Shown here: positions 51,519 through 58,803 of the stretch, piece after piece
Layout: each line of letters opens with the position of its first letter
Position numbering within the stretch: position 1 is the stretch's first letter
Origin: Candidatus Microsaccharimonas sossegonensis
GTDB taxonomy: Bacteria > Patescibacteriota > Saccharimonadia > Saccharimonadales > Saccharimonadaceae
DNA length: 64,000 nt
Direction of reading: 5' to 3'
Assembly: GCA_004100325.1 (NCBI GenBank)
Contig: SCKX01000001.1
Coordinates: forward strand, 124,001-188,000
The notes under the pieces: model-generated
Database searches by the model: none
What the model saw: the letters and a program-made list of their open reading frames with translations, nothing else
Told to the model about the DNA's origin: nothing
Position numbers and translations under genes: made by a program

Positions 51519-52889
51519 CTAAGGTAAAATAATTGTTTTTAAAAGAAGGACTGCAAAGATACCCATCACTGAAAAAGCAACCCATAAACCAAGCTTCGAC
51601 CACTTCCCGCTTTTATGTTCACCCATGATATCTTCGCGACTAGAGAGCTTGGCGATAAAATAAATCAGAGGGACTGCGGCTATCCCATTAAATACCGCCG
51701 TAAAAATCAGTGCCTTAATTGGATCGAGACCAATAAAGTTAAATGACAAACCAATCAATGTACCGACAATAATAATAAGGTAAAATTCGCGAGCTTGCTT
51801 GAACTTGCGAAACAAACCCTCTTTCCAGTTGAACGTCTCAGAGATTGCATAGGATGAAGAACCCGCTAAAACTGGCACACTCATAAGTCCAATGCCGATA
51901 ATACCGACGGCAAAGATCAATTTAGAGATATAACCTGCATTTGGGAAACCTTGAACAAGTGGTTCAATCGCTTTTGCCGCATCCGCAGCGCTGTTGATGT
52001 TCGTGATGCCATTTGCACCCAGCACAACTGCCCCCACAATAATAATGAACCAGGCCGTTACGTTCGAAAACAGCATGCCAACCGCCGTATCTATCCGAAG
52101 ACGACGAAGATAACGTTTTGAAATCTTGGGAGTCCCACCTTTTTGGGCTAAACGATGTCCTGCAATTTCGTCTTCCACAACATTACTAGCCTGCCAAAAA
52201 AATAGATACGGCGAAATAGTAGTGCCGAATATGGCAACAATCACGTACAAGAACTCTTTGTTAAACTCAAACCGTGGTATCAAAGTCGCCTTTAAAACCT
52301 CCACCCACGGCACATTCACCAAAAAAGCAGTAATAAAGTACGAGAATAGTGCCAGCGCCAGCCATTTCAACAAACGAACATATACCCGATATGGCACAAA
52401 AATCTCAAGCAGTATCATGATGACCGCAAAAGCAACTGCTAGCAACGAGAAAGGGACACCGGGCATAATTAACTGGGTACTTGCCGCCATTGCTCCAATA
52501 TCTGAACCAATATTAAAAGTATTAGCGGCAATAACCAGTAAAACAACGGGAAAGAGAATTTTCTTCGAGTAATGCTCCCGAATGATCGCCGCAAGACCTT
52601 TGCCAGTGACGGCCCCAACCCTTGCACAAGCCTCTTGCACCGCCGTCATCAACGGGTAAGTGAATAGCATCGTCCACGGCAGCTGCAAACCAAATTGAGC
52701 CCCCGCTTGTGAGTAGGTAGCAATGCCCGACGGATCATCGTCGGCGGCGCCAGTCACAACACCAGGACCAAGAATACGAATAAAGCGGCCGAAACCTTTT
52801 TTGTTTTTCGACTGTCGCTTAAACGCTACCAGTGGACGGAGTGCCTCATTCTGAATGTTGCGTATCTGCTCGTCAGGATTTTCAATCAT
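51519..52889 (-). CDS. Nramp-related metal transporter
   Basis: 456 aa, eleven or so helices of the LeuT/Nramp fold. In TM1 the canonical DPGN is replaced: GAADDDPSGIATYSQAG (about 45-60). In TM6 the MPH motif is replaced by SPYLFFWQASNVVEDE (about 225-240). This matches the Nramp-like branch without the transition-metal-binding Met, so the substrate may be Mg or Mn but not Fe (inference). The frame extends to 52910, but TTGACA (rc of 52920-52925), a 17-nt spacer and TATGCT end 7 nt before ATG 52889. Confidence 0.88.
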   Translation of the reverse strand: MIENPDEQIRNIQNEALRPLVAFKRQSKNKKGFGRFIRILGPGVVTGAADDDPSGIATYSQAGAQFGLQLPWTMLFTYPLMTAVQEACARVGAVTGKGLAAIIREHYSKKILFPVVLLVIAANTFNIGSDIGAMAASTQLIMPGVPFSLLAVAFAVIMILLEIFVPYRVYVRLLKWLALALFSYFITAFLVNVPWVEVLKATLIPRFEFNKEFLYVIVAIFGTTISPYLFFWQASNVVEDEIAGHRLAQKGGTPKISKRYLRRLRIDTAVGMLFSNVTAWFIIIVGAVVLGANGITNINSAADAAKAIEPLVQGFPNAGYISKLIFAVGIIGIGLMSVPVLAGSSSYAISETFNWKEGLFRKFKQAREFYLIIIVGTLIGLSFNFIGLDPIKALIFTAVFNGIAAVPLIYFIAKLSSREDIMGEHKSGKWSKLGLWVAFSVMGIFAVLLLKTIILP

Positions 52890-52896
52890 TAGGACA

Positions 52897-52925
52897 AGCA
52901 TAATCTGCATCCATCAACGTGTCAA
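52897..52925 (-). promoter_or_regulatory. Consensus promoter of the Nramp-related gene (leaderless)
   Basis: TTGACA, 17-nt spacer, TATGCT, then 7 nt to the ATG. The best -35 match among the leaderless genes here. Confidence 0.7.
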
Positions 52926-53001
52926 CTCGTGATCAGATCGACAGACTTAAATCAGACATTGATAAAATGATTTTGAATTTTAAAAGGTGATTTTTTATCT
53001 A

Positions 53002-53430
53002 TCACTTCTTTTTGGATGACCCAATCGCAATCTTCGTTGGTTCTGGTAAAGGCGTGAGGGGGATTTTAATCCTCAATACACCATCATCCAAGTGAGCATC
53101 AATCTTATTAGCATCGGCTCGCTTTGGAAGCGTCACGCGACGGTAAAAACTACTGGAGCTTTCACGCACCACATATTTTTTATTTTTATCTTCTTCTTTC
53201 TCGTGTCGCTCAGCGCTTATAATTAACGACCCCTCATCCATTTGGACTTGAATGTCATGTTGCTCAAAATTAGGCAGGTGAGCCTCAACAACAAGTTCAT
53301 TTTCTTTGGTATAAACATCAGTTGTAGGAATATGTACACCCCTAAGAGGAGTTGTCCAATCTTCACTAAAAAATTGTTTTTGTAGTGCAGCTAGTTCTGC
53401 AAATGGATCCCATTTTACAAGATTACTCAT
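53002..53430 (-). CDS. Small heat-shock protein (Hsp20/alpha-crystallin)
   Basis: 142 aa. Short N-arm (VKWDPFAELAALQKQF), alpha-crystallin domain (about 40-130) with VEAHLPNFEQHDIQVQMDEG and DANKIDAHLDDGVLRIKIPL, and a C-terminal extension with an IAIG motif. ATP-independent holdase. SD AGGAGA before ATG 53430. Control by a CIRCE element 70-100 bp upstream points to an HrcA repressor elsewhere in the genome. Confidence 0.96.
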   Translation of the reverse strand: MSNLVKWDPFAELAALQKQFFSEDWTTPLRGVHIPTTDVYTKENELVVEAHLPNFEQHDIQVQMDEGSLIISAERHEKEEDKNKKYVVRESSSSFYRRVTLPKRADANKIDAHLDDGVLRIKIPLTPLPEPTKIAIGSSKKK

Positions 53431-53502
53431 ATAATTCTCCTTTCATCATTAATAGTAATGGTTCCAGAGAAGCATAAAAGCTTCTATATCCACTTTACAA
53501 AA

Positions 53503-53529
53503 CTAGCACTCTCGTGTCAAGAGTGCTAG
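53503..53529. promoter_or_regulatory. CIRCE element (HrcA operator) with embedded promoter
   Basis: CTAGCACTC-N9-GAGTGCTAG matches the CIRCE consensus TTAGCACTC-N9-GAGTGCTAA with only the outer base of each arm changed. On the minus strand the N9 spacer reads TTGACACGA: the hsp20 -35 box TTGACA lies inside the operator loop, and TAAAGT follows after 17 nt. Confidence 0.9.
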
Positions 53530-53578
53530 TTATTATATTGGCTGATTTCATGTCTCTGGTGAGTTAGGCTGCTGTTAG

Positions 53579-53719
53579 CTAGCGGGTTGGTCTTGGTTCA
53601 TCCCCAGAATCATCATGTTGGAATATCTCACTATTGCCAAGCGCAATGATACAATCGGTTTTTTGATTCAGGACGTTGAAGTCCCGCAAGATTTTACCTA
53701 AAGATGTCGCATAATTCAT
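53579..53719 (-). CDS. Small protein coupled to the amidase gene (46 aa)
   Basis: MNYATSLGKILRDFNVLNQK start, acidic Asp/Glu/Pro-rich end. Its ATG overlaps the amidase stop (ATGA at 53716-53719), and TATACT (rc of 53726-53731) is exactly 6 nt before the ATG, so it could also be made from a leaderless transcript of its own. Unknown function; no signal or membrane helix. Confidence 0.5.
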   Translation of the reverse strand: MNYATSLGKILRDFNVLNQKTDCIIALGNSEIFQHDDSGDEPRPTR

Positions 53720-54478
53720 GTATTAAGTATACTGAGCAACCTATTCTTCCAGCCACCTATAAACTCATCGCCTGGACAAGCAGTCTTCGACGCTTCGTTA
53801 TGTCCTATCACCGTCTGATCTGTAGGGTCGAGTCGTGGGTAGTGATTTCTCAAAATTTGAGCAACAGTATCAATGCTCGCATCAGTTGGATGTTTATGGT
53901 CAAGGTCATCATCAATACAAATTCCGATGCTACGCTTATTTATCTCCCAATTGCCAGCGTGCCAGCCGATTGCATCATCATCAAGCAACCGGGCAACACT
54001 TCCATCTTGCTGAACCTTCCAGTGATATCCATAAAACACCTGTTCGCCAGACTCGTTAAAGTGCCCCGAGTAGATTGGTTGGTATTCTCCTGAGCTATTA
54101 CGCACTGGGTTGCGTGGATTCTGATACACTGGCACATAAAGATTTAAAAGATGTAGGCGAGATACCGTCTTTTCGCGACGAGTGGTGAATGACGACCTGA
54201 GTGATAGGTTGCCGATCTTCATCTTGATTATCAAGTTCCTCTTTTCCAGGAATTCCTAGCCTTACATCATGCGAAGCCAGTAGCTGTTCAAAAATATCAA
54301 CCATTTGCTGTTTTGCATATGTAGCTGCCTGGCTGATATTCCCAGATAAAGCAGCTTGCACAGCGCCAAGTCCGAGCAGTCGTGCTTTGCGCACTTTCGC
54401 AAACTCCAAATACCAATTTGGCTCTTGCACCATCTCCCTTGTTCGTTCAAGTTCGCTTTGGAATAACTTTTCTATCAT
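53716..54478 (-). pseudogene. N-acetylmuramoyl-L-alanine amidase (Amidase_2) with frameshift
   Basis: Two frames make one protein of about 253 aa. An N-terminal helical part (about 1-95), then the amidase start ITQVVIHHSSRK in the first frame, continuing in the second with TVSRLHLLNLYVPVYQNPRN, YGYHWKVQQDG, GWHAGNWEINKRSIGICIDD and VIGHNEASKTACPGDEF, which hold the zinc His residues of T7-lysozyme-type amidases. One base too many in the A4 run (+ strand T4, 54170-54173) breaks it. It would cleave the stem peptide from glycan strands. No signal peptide is visible. Confidence 0.85.
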
Positions 54479-54589
54479 CCATATATTTATGCACTAATGA
54501 TAAGGTGAGGCAAGCATAGCCATTACCTATAACAAATATGCTAAAAATATAACGATGAAAAGATAGAACTAGAACGTAAGTGCAACTCA

Positions 54590-54632
54590 ATAGAAAAAGC
54601 CCTAGGACCATAAGGTCTAAGGCTTTTTCTAT
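54590..54632. terminator. Long bidirectional terminator hairpin
   Basis: Outer stem ATAGAAAAAGCC/GGCTTTTTCTAT with a further near-paired inner stem and ATAA loop; U-runs in both directions. Confidence 0.8.
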
Positions 54633-54684
54633 GGCTCCCTGTGATATAGGAGGATCCAGCTTGTTAATTTTTCCAAAGAAAACA

Positions 54685-54729
54685 GGCTAGTTGTTCAATA
54701 CCTTAAAACAGGTATTGGTGACACTAGCC
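54685..54729. other. Nested hairpin in the 306-bp gap before the GNAT-ASCH gene end
   Basis: GGCTAGT pairs with ACTAGCC (54685-54691 and 54723-54729); inside, CAATACCT pairs with AGGTATTG (54696-54703 and 54710-54717); internal loop 4/5 nt. No T-run follows. It could be a processed 3' end, an inverted-repeat remnant or a site-specific recombination end. No gene is seen between 54479 and 54784. Confidence 0.4.
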
Positions 54730-54784
54730 CAAGTCACCCGCAGATTAACCGAATTACCGGAGGGTGCGAAACCTTACTTGTGTC

Positions 54785-56128
54785 TTACAACTTGTTGATC
54801 TCGAGCACGTAAATGCCGAGGGACTCCTTCTCCGGAGGGTAGATTCCCCGCAGAAGCGCAAGAGCATCATCCTGAGTGTTGACCTGCGGGACGATTTGCT
54901 GCCACGATTCAGTCGCCAGCATGTCCGCAAAATCGCGGTACACACGGACGGCCTTGATGCGTACGACACCGGACTTCTGACTGGTTTCGAGCTGCAATAG
55001 CTCACCAGCACTAAGTCGTTTGATGCTGTCGTAGCCGACACGGACCTCGAGGGTTTTCTTGCCGGACATGATCGCGTCGTAATACGGACGCTTGATGCGC
55101 ATCTTACGCACAGTTGCTCCTTCTTTGTTGAAATTGAGTCCCCACTGCTGCACTACACTTTCAGGCGCATACCCTCCCGGGAACACACCTTCCAGTTTCC
55201 AGCCATGACGCTGGAGTGCGGCTACTTGCCACGAGGATGGAACGATGTGGACGTAGAGTTTGTGCCCGTAGTCCACGAGCAGGCTCTGGAGGTCGGTGAC
55301 GAGCGCCTCGAAGGCATCCTCGTTCGACGCCACCAAGGGCATCAGCTTGATAGGGTCACCCTTCTTAGGGGTAGCCCCGGCTACGCCGACCACTTCTCCG
55401 CCACACTCGGCGACGAAAATGATCTTGTACTTGGTATTAACATCGGCAGAATTCCGTCGGTGGAAGCCGGCGAACAAGGCATCAACCCAGTCGTCGTCTA
55501 CTCCGATGAAATCGTCACCCATCTCCCGCAGAACGAGGGCTCGCACACCATTGGCATGCTTCTCCTCGTCGAACGGAACTACCGACACGTTTAGTGAGTC
55601 GAAACCCTGTTCGTCGTCGAGCTGCTTGTAAAGCATGTGCTCGTCGATTCCCTGCTTGTAGTGGTCCTTCGCCGTACCAGTGATGTAGAATCCTTTCCGA
55701 AGAAAGAACCCCAGCGCCATCTTGTTCGGCGACGCAACGGTGCAGTAGATCTGCCGAGCGCCAACGCTCCGGGCATATTCTTCGGCGCGCTCAAGGAGCA
55801 TGCTTCCGACACCCAGACTGCCGCGATACTCGGTGCTGACGATCAGCGGACTGATCTTCACCGTCTCCTGCTTCTTCTCCACTACATGAATGAGACCGAC
55901 CTGAAGGCCATCAATCTCGGCGATGAACATGTGCTGTCCAGCCGAGAAATGTCCGACCCGATCGATACCTCCATCCATGTGAGTGTCGAAGATCCGCCGC
56001 GCGTGAGCACGGTGATCGCCGTCATAGAACGGGCTTAACACCCGAACCATGAGGTCAGCGACCCATTCGAAATCGCCGCCTTCCGCTTCGCGGATGACAA
56101 CGTTGTTCTCAACCAATGATTTGGTCAA
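54785..56128 (-). CDS. GNAT-GNAT-ASCH three-domain protein in a GC-rich patch
   Basis: 447 aa. First GNAT domain (about 10-165) with STEYRGSLGVGSMLLERAEEYARS (acetyl-CoA loop, about 98-121) and ALGFFLRKGFYITG. Second, more diverged GNAT-like domain (about 175-335). C-terminal ASCH domain (about 345-447) with MSGKKTLEVRV and the ending SLGIYVLEINKL. ASCH domains bind RNA or act on acetylated cytidine (YqfB). TTG start with GGAGGT 5 nt before it, unlike the leaderless neighbours. Two sampled 60-base lines are 57 and 62 percent GC, so recent transfer is likely. Confidence 0.82.
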   Translation of the reverse strand: MTKSLVENNVVIREAEGGDFEWVADLMVRVLSPFYDGDHRAHARRIFDTHMDGGIDRVGHFSAGQHMFIAEIDGLQVGLIHVVEKKQETVKISPLIVSTEYRGSLGVGSMLLERAEEYARSVGARQIYCTVASPNKMALGFFLRKGFYITGTAKDHYKQGIDEHMLYKQLDDEQGFDSLNVSVVPFDEEKHANGVRALVLREMGDDFIGVDDDWVDALFAGFHRRNSADVNTKYKIIFVAECGGEVVGVAGATPKKGDPIKLMPLVASNEDAFEALVTDLQSLLVDYGHKLYVHIVPSSWQVAALQRHGWKLEGVFPGGYAPESVVQQWGLNFNKEGATVRKMRIKRPYYDAIMSGKKTLEVRVGYDSIKRLSAGELLQLETSQKSGVVRIKAVRVYRDFADMLATESWQQIVPQVNTQDDALALLRGIYPPEKESLGIYVLEINKL

Positions 56129-56216
56129 GGTGCACCTCCAATTGTTTGCTACGATTTTACGACGTAGCGTGGATAGGACACATAAATAATAACACTAAAT
56201 GAAACAAAAAGCAAAT

Positions 56217-56555
56217 CTAGAGACGATTAAATTCGATACCCACAACACCTTTTATATGCTGCTCATCAATGCTATAAAACTCGTTAATTTGGTTCTCTAG
56301 CCATTCAACGCTCTCACCCCCAAATCTTGTTGGTCCGTTATAGCGAAATAGTGCACTAAAAGTATCATACCGAAGTAAGCCTACGACAATAACGGCTACT
56401 GTCTGCTCTGGGGCTTCACGATTGGTAAAAATTATTTCGTCGCCAAGCTGTATAAGCTGGCGTTTTTCGTCATAAAGTCGTGACTCAATAGTTTTTTGAC
56501 CACTAACAATAGCTTCAAATGGTACGGTTGCAAGTTGTAGTGCATGTGTTGTCAT
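56217..56555 (-). CDS. Stand-alone ASCH domain protein
   Basis: 112 aa, one ASCH domain: LATVPFEAIVSGQKTIESRLYDEKR (about 8-32) with the GxKTxExR core, GDEIIFTNR, and a C-terminus ending GVVGIEFNRL. Close in plan to the ASCH domain at the end of the neighbouring GNAT-GNAT-ASCH protein but of local base composition. The frame opens at 56609; TATAAT (rc of 56565-56570) lies 9 nt before ATG 56555, which is preferred. Confidence 0.85.
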   Translation of the reverse strand: MTTHALQLATVPFEAIVSGQKTIESRLYDEKRQLIQLGDEIIFTNREAPEQTVAVIVVGLLRYDTFSALFRYNGPTRFGGESVEWLENQINEFYSIDEQHIKGVVGIEFNRL

Positions 56556-56635
56556 ATACCACTTATTATACCTCAAGAAAGTAGCAACCTTTGAGTATGT
56601 CTGACGCATACAAAGAAAGGCGGTTTCAACTCTGG

Positions 56636-56703
56636 TCTGGGATATAAAAAATCAGAACTGAATTAACAGTTCTGATTTCATTCATTATGCCTTGGCTCAC
56701 CGC
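56636..56703. repeat. Direct repeat, copy A (contains a terminator)
   Basis: About 66 bp, from TCTGGGATAT to CCGC, matching copy B at 58130-58194 with a few changes. It holds the hairpin AAATCAGAACTG/CAGTTCTGATTT (56649-56678), followed on the minus strand by T6. It terminates the small membrane-protein gene upstream on the minus strand. Confidence 0.8.
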
Positions 56704-56759
56704 GATAAAGGAAATTATAACCACAGTAAAGCAAGATTGGCGATAAGCCATCCCGTCTA

Positions 56760-56924
56760 TTACATGTCCTCATCTGGATCGTCGGTCGGCTTGCTACCCC
56801 ATCGCCATCGTGGCTTCGGGCCTTTCATTAATGAAATAATCACAGCAAGTGTTATAGCAATTGCTAGAAATATAAACGACTCTGCGGAGAAGGTATTCCT
56901 CGTTGTGTCTTTTAATTTTATCAT
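56760..56924 (-). CDS. Small membrane protein (54 aa)
   Basis: MIKLKDTTRNTFSAESF, a helix (FLAIAITLAVIISLM), then a basic and acidic tail GPKPRWRWGSKPTDDPDEDM. An overlapping frame starting 10 nt earlier (ATG 56937-56935) is placed 6 nt after TATAGT and is open for 45 codons but gives a Cys-rich, less plausible product. The 54-residue frame is preferred for its clean helix. Unknown function. Confidence 0.5.
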   Translation of the reverse strand: MIKLKDTTRNTFSAESFIFLAIAITLAVIISLMKGPKPRWRWGSKPTDDPDEDM

Positions 56925-57025
56925 CGTTCATGCTTGTACTATACACCCTATAGAGAAAATACAGCAGTGTTGTAGATGTCGAGAAAAAGGTCCAGCAGAT
57001 GAGCCATTTATTTTGCAAACTAACG

Positions 57026-57669
57026 TTATCGCGAAATCGTCGTTCCGTTCATTGAGTGTAAGTGCCAAATATAAGCTTCTTTGTACAGAATACGGTCAAC
57101 TGCACTTACAGAAGCATTGTCAATTTGGGTATAATCTTGAAAATTTTTAATAGAGAAGGTGTTAAATTATCGCCAAATAAAATATACGCAATTATTGTTC
57201 GGAGAAAATATCCGTGGGTGACAACAACTATATTCGAACCTTCTAATCTATCTAAGTATAGTAACGCCCGTTTTGCCCTTAGTAATATATCGGTATAATT
57301 TTCTCCGTCGCTTACATGAATATCTTTTACCGTACATAGCGTCTGCTTCCATTCTCGTTGCAGTTTTCGAGCATTTTCGTCAGATCTAGGCTTGCCTTCA
57401 ATTTCAGTCGGTCGCATACTCTCAACAAATAAATCAGAGTATTGAATTCCAATATGTAGAGTGCCCGCTATAATTTCTGCGCCATCCTTAGCCCTTTGCA
57501 TCGGGCTGGAAACTAAACTATCATAGCTACCATTTGTTAATTCATGACTTACGGCTTTGACTTGATTCTTGCCAAGATCACTTAAACCCGAACTGTACGA
57601 CTGGAATATCTTAAGCTCGTCATCAATACTCTGTCCGTGTCGTATGAAATAAATTCTTTTGTTTAGCAT
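57026..57669 (-). pseudogene. Histidine-phosphatase (phosphoglycerate-mutase fold) family protein, frameshifted near 3' end
   Basis: RIYFIRHGQSIDDE (catalytic His, about 5-18), SSPMQRAKDGAEII (Arg, about 54-67), E in the middle (SMRPTEIEGK) and VVVTHGYFLRTII (second His, about 147-159). The printed frame ends at 57106, but one base added in the A4/T5 run (57140-57148) continues it as DYTQIDNASVSAVDRILYKE to 57026, giving 214 aa with the conserved NAS turn. A small-molecule or SixA-like phosphatase. SD not seen. Confidence 0.8.
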
Positions 57670-57670
57670 C

Positions 57671-58014
57671 TCATTTCATTCTATCAATAACGCCCACTAG
57701 ACTTAAACTATCCGAATTATTATATTTGATGGAAATGTCAGCATCATAAAACGTAAAATTCTCATTGCTACCTATAACCTCCACGTACTTTTTATATTCT
57801 TTTGAGTTGTTCCAGTGGACGCCACTTTTGGCATATTTGATATACTGCTCAAAATCTCCGGGTAGGAATTTGTAATGCAAAAGTGCCGAAATGAATATAT
57901 ACGGGACTATTGTAAAAACACAAGTGAGTCGATGATTGCTTTGGTAACAACACAACCTACCGCTACACAAACTAAACATGTTGATAATGCAGCAGTTATA
58001 CTAGAAGCAAACAT
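57671..58014 (-). pseudogene. Two-helix membrane protein with frameshift
   Basis: Frame 1 from ATG 58014 gives MFASSITAALSTCLVCVAVG and a helix, ending in a stop near 57907; frame 2 continues as TIVPYIFISALLHYKF, GDFEQYIKYAKSGVHWN and FYDADISIKYNNSDSLSLVG to 57671. One more base in the T5 run (+ strand A5, 57914-57918) joins them to 114 aa with two helices and a soluble end. Unknown function. One nt upstream of the phosphatase gene, so same operon. Confidence 0.6.
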
Positions 58015-58129
58015 AAGAAAATTCAAATAGCTGTCCTCAAACGAACAGCGGCTTTTGAAAGAGTGGTTAGATCGTATCGCATCATCAAAATCAGATTAGC
58101 GCCTGAAATATATAAGATTCAATTCTATT

Positions 58130-58194
58130 CTGGGATATGAAAAAATCAGAACCGAATTACAGTTCTGACTTCGTTCATTATGGCTTGGCTCCGC
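58130..58194. repeat. Direct repeat, copy B (contains a terminator)
   Basis: Second copy of the 56636-56703 repeat. Its hairpin AATCAGAAC/GTTCTGA (58144-58168) with T6 on the minus strand closes the hsdM-rhuM-HD operon. The 255-bp gap 58015-58269 holds nothing else that I can see. Confidence 0.8.
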
Positions 58195-58269
58195 TTACTG
58201 GTCACGAACTTTTTAGAGGGGTAAAGCGAGACAAATGAGACACGGTACTGGTTATTTGTCAGCGTATCA

Positions 58270-58797
58270 TTATGGCAAGTTTTTTACATTAGTAAGATAC
58301 GCACATCGTAGCTCCTCTGCAAGAGAAGCTATCACTTGCTCGCTGTATGCTTCAAAGAAGAAAGTAAACTTATTTTTTAGGTTTTTTTGCATTTCGATAG
58401 GTGCAAGATCATAATAGTAGCTATTTTGAATAAGGTCTGCTGCGCGAATCGATAAGACGTCATCGCCAAGCTCAGCCGTGCGAGCAAAAGACTGCATGAT
58501 ATCTTGAGTATCTGAAACAGTGAGAGCATCGACATATAATGCAATTCGAGGTCCAAAACCCTTCTCTACATCTTCAACAGCAATATCAGTATCCTCAACA
58601 ACATCATGAAGAATTGCAGCGATTACTACATCTTGCGGGCAACCTCTCTCCCACAGCATTTCTGCAACTTGAATTGAATGAAGCAATACTGGCTTAGTGT
58701 TATGTCCAGAATCTTGCAAGGCATTCGACAAGAAGAATAAAGCTCGCTCTATCTCATGCCTATCGTATTCAGATTCTGCGATATGCATCTTCTCCAT
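58270..58797 (-). CDS. HD-domain hydrolase of the RelA/SpoT alarmone-hydrolase type
   Basis: 175 aa. LLHSIQVAEMLWERG (His, about 39-53), AAILHDVVEDTDIAVEDVEKGFG (HD and ED motifs, about 61-83) and RAADLIQN (about 119-126) are the conserved sites of SpoT/MESH1 (p)ppGpp hydrolases. No synthetase domain is attached, so this is a small alarmone hydrolase candidate; nucleoside phosphohydrolases share the fold. It starts 6 nt after the rhuM stop. In phage defence and toxSAS pairs such hydrolases act as antitoxins, but no synthetase is next to it. Confidence 0.85.
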   Translation of the reverse strand: MEKMHIAESEYDRHEIERALFFLSNALQDSGHNTKPVLLHSIQVAEMLWERGCPQDVVIAAILHDVVEDTDIAVEDVEKGFGPRIALYVDALTVSDTQDIMQSFARTAELGDDVLSIRAADLIQNSYYYDLAPIEMQKNLKNKFTFFFEAYSEQVIASLAEELRCAYLTNVKNLP

Positions 58798-58803
58798 CTT
58801 ATT

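Noticed and set aside
55205-56038. Plus-strand frames of 111-133 codons in the GC-rich patch
   Set aside because: Long antisense frames are common opposite GC-rich genes; the minus-strand GNAT-GNAT-ASCH reading has domains and an SD.
56794-57018. 74-codon minus-strand frame overlapping the 54-aa membrane protein gene
   Set aside because: Cys-rich, no helix; the alternative frame gives a clean membrane helix. Kept in mind because its internal ATG lies 6 nt after TATAGT.
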